Source: Bacteroidota bacterium (GTDB lineage: Bacteria; Bacteroidota; Bacteroidia; Chitinophagales; Chitinophagaceae). From it: a DNA stretch of 5,216 bases. Shown here piece after piece: positions 1 through 5,216 of this stretch. The notes beneath the pieces are model-generated. The model did not search any database. It was not told the DNA's origin and saw only the letters and a program-made list of their open reading frames with translations. Every line of letters begins with the position of its first letter. The stretch's first letter is position 1. Location of the stretch: positions 3,312 to 8,527 of the forward strand of contig JAJXYG010000199.1 in NCBI GenBank assembly GCA_021780705.1, written 5' to 3'. The translations under genes and the position numbers were made by a program.

Positions 1-99
1 GATTATGTGGAAAGTGGTCCCCTGGTCAGGTCTTCCTATCACTCAGAAAAGCATGTCATTGAAGGATGGGGGAGAAGGGACTGGGAACTCAATGGATGA
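1..99 (+). CDS. lipA: Lipoyl synthase, C-terminal end (5' part outside window)
   Basis: The first frame from base 1 is open for 32 codons and ends with TGA at 97-99. It reads DYVESGPLVRSSYHSEKHV and then a short polar tail ending in DWELNG. The SGPLVRSSYH segment is the C-terminal signature of lipoyl synthase, the radical-SAM enzyme that inserts two sulfur atoms into protein-bound octanoyl groups to make the lipoyl cofactor of 2-oxoacid dehydrogenases and the glycine cleavage system. In that family a serine of the RSSY motif ligates an iron-sulfur cluster; both serines are present here. The radical-SAM CxxxCxxC motif and the N-terminal cluster cysteines lie outside the window. The tail of about 13 residues after KHV seems a little longer than I expect, but it is poorly conserved in this family. 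The gene converges on the kinase and has no evident functional link to the sugar genes. The call rests on one short but very characteristic motif. Confidence 0.87.
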   Translation, partial: DYVESGPLVRSSYHSEKHVIEGWGRRDWELNG

Positions 100-172
100 G
101 AGGCTCAGGTAAGGAACTTTCCATCTCCTGGTATCCGGAGAGTCAAATATGCTTTCAACACCTCCCTTTCAA

Positions 173-189
173 ATGAGGGGACGCCTCAT
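173..189. terminator. Candidate hairpin terminator between convergent lipA and kinase genes
   Basis: Within the 117-bp spacer between the two convergent stop codons (97-99 and 217-219), ATGAGG (173-178) and CCTCAT (184-189) form a perfect 6-bp stem with a 5-base loop. On the plus strand it is followed by ATTTT (190-194), so it could end lipA transcripts about 75 bases after the stop. On the minus strand it lies 28 bases past the kinase stop but is followed only by TTT. The stem is short and the T-tract weak. A second imperfect hairpin, TCTCC/GGAGA at 124-141, has no T-tract. No gene is visible in the rest of the spacer. Confidence 0.4.
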
Positions 190-216
190 ATTTTAAAATT
201 CCGGTCTTCACGTCAA

Positions 217-1185
217 TTATTTCTTTTCCCAAACCAGGGCGCTGGCCCCCAGGATGGCCGCATCGGATTCCTTGAGTTCGCTGAACAACAATTTGATTTT
301 GTTTTGGAATATGGGAAGCAGGTTCTTTTCCATGTGTTTTTTCACGGGTTTCATCAGCATGTCCCCCGCCTTGCACACCCCTCCAAAGAGAATGATGGCC
401 TCCGGGGAGGAAAACATAACAAAATTAGCCAGGGCTTCCCCGAGGATCCGGCCGGTAAATTTGAAGACTTCTTTTGCAATCTTGTCCCCCTTGACGGCTG
501 CTTCAAAGACGGCTTTTGAGTCAATTTTCTTTGCCGGGAGTTTTCGAAGCAGGCTATTTTCTTTGGGATTCTTTTCCAACATTTCATTGGCGGTAGCGGC
601 AATTCCCGTAGCAGAAGCATAGGTCTCCAGGGAACCTTTCATCCCTGTTCCTTTATGCAGCCTTCCTCCTGGCCGGATGATGGTATGGCCGAGTTCACCG
701 GCAAATCCGTCATGTCCAAGGATCAATTGTCCGTTTGCAATAATGCCGCTTCCTACCCCGGTGCCCAGTGTGATCATGATAAAATCTTTCATACCCCTGG
801 CAGCTCCATACATCATTTCTCCAACGGCCGCAGCATTCGCATCATTGGTGAGGATACAGGCGATTTTGAATTTCTTGTGGATCAATTTGGCTAGCGGTAT
901 GACCCCTTTCCACTGGAGATTAGGTGCAAATTCAATATTCCCGTTATAATAATTCCCATTAGGGGCGCCCACCCCGATTCCTTTAATTAATTCTTCGCCA
1001 CCGATCTCCTTGATGGCGGGTTTGAGGTTTTCATACAGTTCGGTGATAAAATCCTCCACCTCCGTATGATTCGTGCTGCTGATTTCCCCACGATGGGAAA
1101 TTTCTCCACGATGATTTACAATTCCAAATTTTGTGTTGGTGCCTCCGATATCAATTCCAATCGCGTATTCAAGCGGCGCTTCCAT
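217..1185 (-). CDS. ROK-family sugar kinase (probable glucokinase)
   Basis: A 322-residue cytoplasmic kinase of the ROK family, expected to transfer phosphate from ATP to C6 of a hexose, most likely glucose. It opens with the phosphate-binding motif DIGGTNTKFG (residues 12-21). The catalytic aspartate is D115 in TNDANAAAVGE, a second ATP-binding segment is LGTGVGSG (140-147), and the sugar-binding E164 and H167 lie in GELGH. FGGV (267-270) and LGASAL near the C terminus complete the ATPase fold. Length is normal and there is no N-terminal helix-turn-helix, so it is an enzyme rather than a ROK repressor. Unusually, the family zinc motif CxCGxxGC after GELGH is replaced by K178-G-T-G-M-K-G-S185, with no cysteine. 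The ATG is fixed by an in-frame TAG two codons upstream. There is no Shine-Dalgarno, only an A-rich leader. It starts 28 bp after the transporter stop on the same strand, so the two are probably co-transcribed. Glucose is inferred; another hexose or an amino sugar is possible. Confidence 0.9.
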   Translation of the reverse strand: MEAPLEYAIGIDIGGTNTKFGIVNHRGEISHRGEISSTNHTEVEDFITELYENLKPAIKEIGGEELIKGIGVGAPNGNYYNGNIEFAPNLQWKGVIPLAKLIHKKFKIACILTNDANAAAVGEMMYGAARGMKDFIMITLGTGVGSGIIANGQLILGHDGFAGELGHTIIRPGGRLHKGTGMKGSLETYASATGIAATANEMLEKNPKENSLLRKLPAKKIDSKAVFEAAVKGDKIAKEVFKFTGRILGEALANFVMFSSPEAIILFGGVCKAGDMLMKPVKKHMEKNLLPIFQNKIKLLFSELKESDAAILGASALVWEKK

Positions 1186-1213
1186 ATGCTAAATAGTTTA
1201 ATTTTTTTGTCAA

Positions 1214-3127
1214 TTAGGCGATGGCTCCATCCAGGGCAGCTTCGGGCGAAGTGCCTTCATCGGCATCTCCAACTGCATTATCATAATCAATCCCCTGCCT
1301 TTTCAGAATCCCTTTCACTATAAAAGCAAACAGGGTGATATATCCAAAGCAAATTACCGGTACCCAATAGGAATGGTGAATTCCGTAACCCACCACGTCA
1401 GTCCTGGATTGCAGGAAATCTGCGAGTTTTCCCTGAATCGGCGGAATAATACCTCCTCCCAGGATCATCATGATCAAAAAGGCGGCACCCTGGGTAGTAT
1501 ATTTTCCCAGTCCGGCAATGGACAAGGCGAAAATAGAAGGCCACATTATGGAACAGAACAATCCGCCGCTCAGGAAGGCATAGATCGCAAGGGTCCCGGT
1601 ATTGAATAAACCAATCAACATCGACAGCATTCCCAGTAGACCAAAGATTAATAAAGTTCGGGCCGGTTTGTTATTACTTATATAAAAGGCAATCATCTGA
1701 ATGAAGACGCAAATTATATAATAATACAGAATCTTTACATCATATTGAGACAGTTTGTTCACCAGAAGCACGATGGCAAAGGCCACCAGCGGTACGACAA
1801 ACATCATCGTCTTCTTGGTGCTTTCCTTCATGTTGAAGACCGATATCGACCCTACCCATCTTCCGATCATAAGGCTTCCCCAGTACATCGATATGAATAC
1901 CCCTGCCTCCGACGACTGGTAACTTCCAAAGGCGGGTTGCTTTAATAACTCACTTAGATTGCTCACATTGGTCACCTCCACCCCCACATAAAAGAACAGG
2001 GCTAGCATGCCCAATACCAGTTGGGGGTATTTCATGGCCCCCCAGCCATCCGGATTTTTTCGGGCACTCATATTACTTAACAGCAGCCCCAGGACAACAA
2101 TGGCGAAGGCGCCGAATAGCCACCTGAGGCGGTAGGTCTCCAGCGGGGTCTTCAGCGCATTGATTTGGTCGTTGGCGGGTTTTATTGCTTCCCTGATTTG
2201 GGATATATTCTCCTTAATGGTGGTCGCCTCCACGGGATTGAGATTTTTCAGCAGGGTACTCAGCGAATCAATTCTCTTGGTTTCCGGCTGGATATTGGCT
2301 TCCATGGCTGTGATTTTCTTGGCCTCCGGGCTCATATAGCTTTTAAATACCGGCACAAACATGATGATAAGAAGACCTGTCATGATGAGAAGGGTATTCA
2401 GCGCCTTATTTGCCTTTTCGGTCTTTTCGGTGGAAATTCCGGAGGGAACCTTCTTGGAAAAATAAAACAAGGCTGCCGCTGCCAGAAACAGGATTCCGAC
2501 ACCGGTATATAAAACAACCACCTTGCTCAGACTTAAGGAAGCGATCTTTTCATCCGGAATAGCTGCTGTGGTACCAAACAGGGCGAAGGCGACAATCAAT
2601 GGACCAATCATGGTACCAAATGAATTGATCCCACCCCCGAGATTGACACGTCCGGTCCCGGTGGAGGGATCTCCCAGGGAAATGGCAAAGGGCTGTGCAG
2701 CGGTTTGTTGGAGGGAAAAGCCCAGTGCCACAATAAAAAGCCCTACCAGGATTCCTGCAAAGGTATTGCCTTCCACTGCAATGATTACAGCGACTGCACC
2801 TAGTGCGGAGAAAAGCAACCCGTATACAATACTCATTTTATACCCCCACTTGGCTACCAGGTCCTTGCCACCGAATGAGCCGTAGGCAAAGAGTCCCAAT
2901 GCCCCCAGGTAATAGGCGAGGTAAAAGGCAAAATCAATCAGCTGGCTTTGAAACTGATCCAGATTAAAATAGTGCTTACAAAACGGGATGAAAATACTGT
3001 CGCCAGCCGCAATAAATCCCCAGAAAAAGAACACGGTAACCAGGGTGCTCAATGCGCCATAATTGGTAGGTTGGAGATTTCCGCCTGTGGGTTTGGGAGC
3101 GGACACATTCATCATGGGAGTAGCCAT
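1214..3127 (-). CDS. FHS-type MFS sugar transporter (FucP/GluP-like), enlarged by two insertions
   Basis: An inner-membrane major facilitator protein of the fucose/galactose/glucose:H+ symporter type. Family marks: TM1 with [17 protein letters not shown] (33-49), whose D43 aligns by eye with FucP Asp46; TM4 with QQTAAQPF (140-147); [17 protein letters not shown] (160-176), whose N168 aligns with FucP Asn162; [13 protein letters not shown] in TM8 (415-427); [10 protein letters not shown] in TM10 (528-537); and [14 protein letters not shown] in TM11 (557-570). FucP-like proteins have about 410-440 residues and 12 helices; this one has 637 and about 16 hydrophobic segments. One extra pair (about 243-262 and 334-352) encloses about 70 hydrophilic, helix-prone residues. 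Another extra pair (about 437-457 and 465-483) lies between TM8 and TM9. Met1 is used because no ATG occurs between it and the upstream in-frame TAA (3182-3184); Met5 or Met6 is also possible. No Shine-Dalgarno is seen. The adjacent kinase suggests glucose as substrate, but the sequence does not prove it. Confidence 0.9.
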   Translation of the reverse strand: MATPMMNVSAPKPTGGNLQPTNYGALSTLVTVFFFWGFIAAGDSIFIPFCKHYFNLDQFQSQLIDFAFYLAYYLGALGLFAYGSFGGKDLVAKWGYKMSIVYGLLFSALGAVAVIIAVEGNTFAGILVGLFIVALGFSLQQTAAQPFAISLGDPSTGTGRVNLGGGINSFGTMIGPLIVAFALFGTTAAIPDEKIASLSLSKVVVLYTGVGILFLAAAALFYFSKKVPSGISTEKTEKANKALNTLLIMTGLLIIMFVPVFKSYMSPEAKKITAMEANIQPETKRIDSLSTLLKNLNPVEATTIKENISQIREAIKPANDQINALKTPLETYRLRWLFGAFAIVVLGLLLSNMSARKNPDGWGAMKYPQLVLGMLALFFYVGVEVTNVSNLSELLKQPAFGSYQSSEAGVFISMYWGSLMIGRWVGSISVFNMKESTKKTMMFVVPLVAFAIVLLVNKLSQYDVKILYYYIICVFIQMIAFYISNNKPARTLLIFGLLGMLSMLIGLFNTGTLAIYAFLSGGLFCSIMWPSIFALSIAGLGKYTTQGAAFLIMMILGGGIIPPIQGKLADFLQSRTDVVGYGIHHSYWVPVICFGYITLFAFIVKGILKRQGIDYDNAVGDADEGTSPEAALDGAIA

Positions 3128-3241
3128 CGTAAAGATTTTTTTTAAAAACTGAAAGTAGGGAATTTTTCCTAGCTGTGAATTTTAATCAAGAATTTTTTTA
3201 TTCAAAAAGGATTGTTACATTGAAATGTCTAATTTTAGAAC
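3128..3241. promoter_or_regulatory. Divergent spacer expected to hold promoters for the transporter-kinase and glgA-glgC units
   Basis: This 114-bp spacer separates the start codons of two divergently transcribed genes, so it must contain both promoters unless transcripts start inside coding DNA. It is much richer in A/T than the flanking genes. The best match to the Bacteroidota -7 element TAnnTTTG on the plus strand is TAATTTTA at 3230-3237, ending only 4 bases before the glgA ATG. A TTG at 3212-3214 is too close to serve as a well-spaced -33 element. On the minus strand, TACTTTCA (complement of 3150-3157) is a poor -7 match. GAATTTT occurs three times (3160, 3177, 3190). The role as a promoter region is inferred from gene orientation; no individual element is convincing. 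Confidence 0.55.
3217..3228. promoter_or_regulatory. Short inverted repeat before glgA, possible operator
   Basis: ACATT-GA-AATGT is a perfect inverted repeat with 5-bp arms and a 2-base centre, 13 bases upstream of the glgA start and just before the weak -7-like element at 3230-3237. Its position would let a bound dimeric regulator block glgA transcription. The arms are short and the spacer is AT-rich, so chance is a real alternative. No regulator gene is present in the window. Confidence 0.25.
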
Positions 3242-4651
3242 ATGGAAATTTTACACGTAAGCGCTGAATGTTATCCCGTCGCGAAGGCTGGCGGGCTGGG
3301 GGATGTGGTGGGGGCCTTGCCCAAATACCAAAACAAACTGGGTCATATTGCCAAGGTGGTAATGCCCATGTACCGCACAAAATACCTCTTTGATCACGAA
3401 TTTGAGGTAGTCCATAAAGGAGGTTTTGCGGTCGCTAATTACTGGTTCGATTATACGATAATCAAGGAAACGAGCCAAAAGACAGGGTTTGATCTTTATC
3501 TTGTAGATATTTATGGAATACTGGACCGGGAAAAAGTCTATGGATACGATGATGACAGTTTCCGCTTTACCGCATTTCAGATTGCGGTGGTGGACTGGTT
3601 AAGCAAATGGCAACACCAGCCTGAAATTGTCCATGTTCATGACCATCAGGCTGCTTTGATTCCCTTCATGATGAAGCATTGCTATGCCTACAATCATTTG
3701 GCACAAATTAAAACGATTTTGACGATTCACAATGCAGAATACCAGGGCTGGATGGGTTGGGATAAATCCAACTATATTCCTCATTGGGATCCCTGGAAAT
3801 CCGGAATGCTGGAATGGGGGGATGTCATCAATCCGCTGGCCAGCGGGATCAAGTGTGCAGACAAGGTTTCCACTGTGAGCCCCGGATATCTTGAAGAACT
3901 CAGATATAGTGCCAATGGACTGGAAAGCCTTTTTGAATACGAAAAGGGGAAGTGTATTGGAATACTGAATGGAATTGATACCGAAGTATGGAACCCGGAA
4001 ATTGACCATTATATTGAAGCCAATTATGGCCTTGAAGACCTTGGCGCCATGAAGGCTGCCAACAAAAAAGTACTTTGCGACCAGTTTAACCTGGATGAAG
4101 ACAAACCCCTGATTGTCTTTATTGGTAGACTGGTGGGAGAAAAAGCGGCCGATCTGCTACCTGCCGCAATTGGGGATTCGATATACCACCTGGAAGGCAG
4201 AATGAATTTCCTGGTACTGGGTAGTGGAGAATCCTGGATCGAACACCAGTTGCAAAACCTGCGCGGGCATTTTATGGGATATTATAATGCACAGATTGGC
4301 TACAATGAAAAGCTTAGCCACCAGATGTATGCCGGGGCGGATTTCCTGCTCATGCCCAGCCGGGTGGAACCCTGCGGGCTTAACCAGATGTATGCCATGA
4401 GATATGGGACCATACCTATTGTGAGAAAAACAGGGGGGTTGAAGGATACGGTGAAGGATTTTGGCGATGAAGGGGGATATGGGATTACCTTTCAAAATGC
4501 AAGTGTCTGGGACATCAGCCATTCCGTCTACCGGGCCCTGGAACTATTTGACCAGGAGGAGAAATTTAGTGCCATCCGAAGGCAAATCATGCAAATTGAC
4601 AATAGTTGGGAAAAAAGTGCAGAGATTTATCTCAACCTGTATCATTCCTGA
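3242..4651 (+). CDS. glgA: Glycogen synthase (ADP-glucose:glucan glucosyltransferase)
   Basis: GlgA adds glucose from ADP-glucose in alpha-1,4 linkage to the growing glycogen chain in the cytoplasm. The 469 residues match the usual length of the GT5 family (about 470-480) and both Rossmann domains are complete. The N-terminal domain has VSAECYPVAKAGGLGDVVGALP (6-27), with the ADP-glucose-binding lysine at K15, then HVHDHQAALIP (131-141), TIHNAEYQGW (161-170) and STVSPGYLEEL (210-220). The linker carries GILNGIDTEVWNPE (240-253). The C-terminal domain has FIGRLVGEKAADLL (293-306), with nucleotide-contacting R296 and K301, SRVEPCGLNQMYAMRYGT (373-390) with catalytic E376, and a second KTGGL at 396-400. 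The N-terminal motif is KAGGL rather than the common KTGGL. The ATG is fixed by an in-frame TAG at 3236-3238; no Shine-Dalgarno precedes it. It is divergent from the transporter and 86 bp ahead of glgC on the same strand, so the two are probably an operon. Confidence 0.97.
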   Translation: MEILHVSAECYPVAKAGGLGDVVGALPKYQNKLGHIAKVVMPMYRTKYLFDHEFEVVHKGGFAVANYWFDYTIIKETSQKTGFDLYLVDIYGILDREKVYGYDDDSFRFTAFQIAVVDWLSKWQHQPEIVHVHDHQAALIPFMMKHCYAYNHLAQIKTILTIHNAEYQGWMGWDKSNYIPHWDPWKSGMLEWGDVINPLASGIKCADKVSTVSPGYLEELRYSANGLESLFEYEKGKCIGILNGIDTEVWNPEIDHYIEANYGLEDLGAMKAANKKVLCDQFNLDEDKPLIVFIGRLVGEKAADLLPAAIGDSIYHLEGRMNFLVLGSGESWIEHQLQNLRGHFMGYYNAQIGYNEKLSHQMYAGADFLLMPSRVEPCGLNQMYAMRYGTIPIVRKTGGLKDTVKDFGDEGGYGITFQNASVWDISHSVYRALELFDQEEKFSAIRRQIMQIDNSWEKSAEIYLNLYHS

Positions 4652-4737
4652 GAGAAGAACAACATAGTTGTAAAAAATTCATGAGCGAAATGCTTGAGTA
4701 ATCATACCAAAAAACAAACCTTTAAAAATTAAACCTT
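4652..4737 (+). other. glgA-glgC intergenic gap, no convincing element
   Basis: This 86-bp AT-rich gap shows no strong terminator and no good Bacteroidota promoter, which favours read-through from glgA into glgC. It contains a small hairpin, ACAAC/GTTGT (4659-4671), followed by A's rather than T's. It also holds a six-codon open frame, ATG at 4681 to TAA at 4699-4701, and two copies of AAACCTT (4716-4722 and 4731-4737), the second directly abutting the glgC ATG. None of these is long enough to claim as functional. Confidence 0.4.
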
Positions 4738-5216
4738 ATGTGGATCAGTAAATCATTAGTGGCCGTCATTTTGGGGGGAGGAGCCGGAACCCGATTATAT
4801 CCGCTCACTGCCAACCGGAGCAAACCGGCAGTCCCTCTGGCCGGGAAATACAGGTTGGTCGATATTCCTATTTCAAATTGCATTAATTCCAATATCAACC
4901 GGATGTTTGTACTTACCCAGTACAATTCAGCCTCCCTCAACAAGCATATCAAGAATACCTACCAGTTTAGCGCTTTCAGCTCGGGATTTGTGGATATCAT
5001 GGCTGCCGAACAGACCCCTGACAACCCCCAATGGTTTCAGGGCACTGCCGATGCAGTGCGTCAGTCCCTGAGGCATATCCAGAATAATGATTTCGAACAT
5101 GTCCTTATCTTATCCGGTGACCAATTGTACCAGATGGATTTCGGAAACATGTTCCGTACCCATGTAAAAAATGGCGCGGATATCACGATTGCTACTATAC
5201 CGGTGACTGAGAAAGA
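4738..5216 (+). CDS. glgC: Glucose-1-phosphate adenylyltransferase, N-terminal part (3' end outside window)
   Basis: GlgC makes ADP-glucose and pyrophosphate from glucose-1-phosphate and ATP, the committed and normally allosterically controlled step of bacterial glycogen synthesis. The visible 159 codons run open to the window edge; full proteins have about 420-430 residues. Family motifs appear in order: the nucleotide-binding loop [12 protein letters not shown] (13-24), [20 protein letters not shown] (28-47), [13 protein letters not shown] (59-71), [11 protein letters not shown] (99-109) and [10 protein letters not shown] (126-135), where D128 matches the catalytic aspartate. [10 protein letters not shown] and [11 protein letters not shown] resemble plant and cyanobacterial enzymes more than E. 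coli GlgC (WYRGTADAV). The ATG is the only plausible start: an in-frame TAA lies at 4723-4725 with no start between, and the next Met (56) is inside the fold. It supplies the substrate for the GlgA encoded just upstream. The C-terminal beta-helix and regulatory region cannot be judged here. Confidence 0.96.
   Translation, partial: MWISKSLVAVILGGGAGTRLYPLTANRSKPAVPLAGKYRLVDIPISNCINSNINRMFVLTQYNSASLNKHIKNTYQFSAFSSGFVDIMAAEQTPDNPQWFQGTADAVRQSLRHIQNNDFEHVLILSGDQLYQMDFGNMFRTHVKNGADITIATIPVTEK

Noticed and set aside
124..141. TCTCC/GGAGA imperfect hairpin after lipA
   Set aside because: Short, with an internal mismatch and no T-tract on either strand; the hairpin at 173-189 is the better terminator candidate.
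155..376. Minus-strand frame of 73 codons overlapping the kinase 3' end and the convergent spacer
   Set aside because: It overlaps the kinase in another frame, has low-complexity polar content and no family resemblance. The spacer is better explained as terminator DNA.
254..622. Plus-strand open frame of 122 codons opposite the kinase, and similar long frames opposite the transporter (such as 2523-2885) and opposite glgA (3599-4009)
   Set aside because: Their translations show no recognisable motifs and they lie entirely antisense to genes with clear family motifs; they are reading-frame shadows.
1078..1113. Near-perfect tandem HRGEIS-HRGEIS repeat in the ROK kinase (14 of 18 bases identical between units)
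   Set aside because: The distance from the DIGGT motif to the following region matches other ROK kinases by eye, so nothing seems to have been inserted. It is most likely a coincidental resemblance of two strands of a beta-hairpin.
4659..4671. ACAAC/GTTGT hairpin after glgA as a terminator
   Set aside because: Only 5 bp with a 3-base loop, and followed by A's instead of T's on the plus strand.
4681..4701. Six-codon open frame between glgA and glgC as a possible leader peptide
   Set aside because: There is no ribosome-binding signal, no run of regulatory codons and no attenuator-like hairpins after it; a frame this short is expected by chance.
4716..4737. Repeated AAACCTT before the glgC start as a binding site
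   Set aside because: Two 7-base copies in AT-rich DNA are weak evidence, and the second directly abuts the start codon, where composition bias is common.

Overview
The window looks like chromosomal DNA from a member of the Bacteroidota, perhaps a Saprospiria-like lineage. This is inferred from protein style: a GlgA of the kind I associate with that phylum, a FucP/GluP-type sugar symporter, and a GlgC with SGDQLY in the pyrophosphorylase active site. The start codons also lack Shine-Dalgarno sequences and sit behind A/T-rich leaders. No database search was possible, so the taxon is a judgement. Nothing indicates a mobile element, prophage, CRISPR array or RNA gene.

Layout. Positions 1-99 (+) hold the last 32 codons of a lipoyl synthase gene (lipA). 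A convergent spacer of 117 bp with a small hairpin follows. Then come two minus-strand genes 28 bp apart: a ROK-family sugar kinase (217-1185) and, upstream of it in the same apparent operon, a large 637-residue FHS-type major facilitator sugar transporter (1214-3127). A 114-bp AT-rich divergent spacer separates these from plus-strand glgA, glycogen synthase (3242-4651). After an 86-bp gap, glgC, ADP-glucose pyrophosphorylase, begins at 4738 and runs off the right edge (159 codons visible).

How the genes fit together. The transporter and kinase would bring in a hexose, most likely glucose, and trap it as the 6-phosphate. Phosphoglucomutase, not in this window, would make glucose-1-phosphate; GlgC would convert that to ADP-glucose and GlgA would polymerise it into glycogen. 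The window is therefore a sugar-uptake operon back to back with a glycogen-synthesis operon, sharing one short regulatory spacer.

The most unusual item is the transporter. It is roughly 200 residues longer than typical FucP/GluP proteins and appears to carry two extra helix pairs: one in the central loop, enclosing a predicted periplasmic helical/coiled-coil segment, and one between the usual TM8 and TM9. The ROK kinase has also lost all three cysteines of the family's zinc motif while keeping its catalytic residues. I found no evidence of a wholly new system; these are variations on known families.
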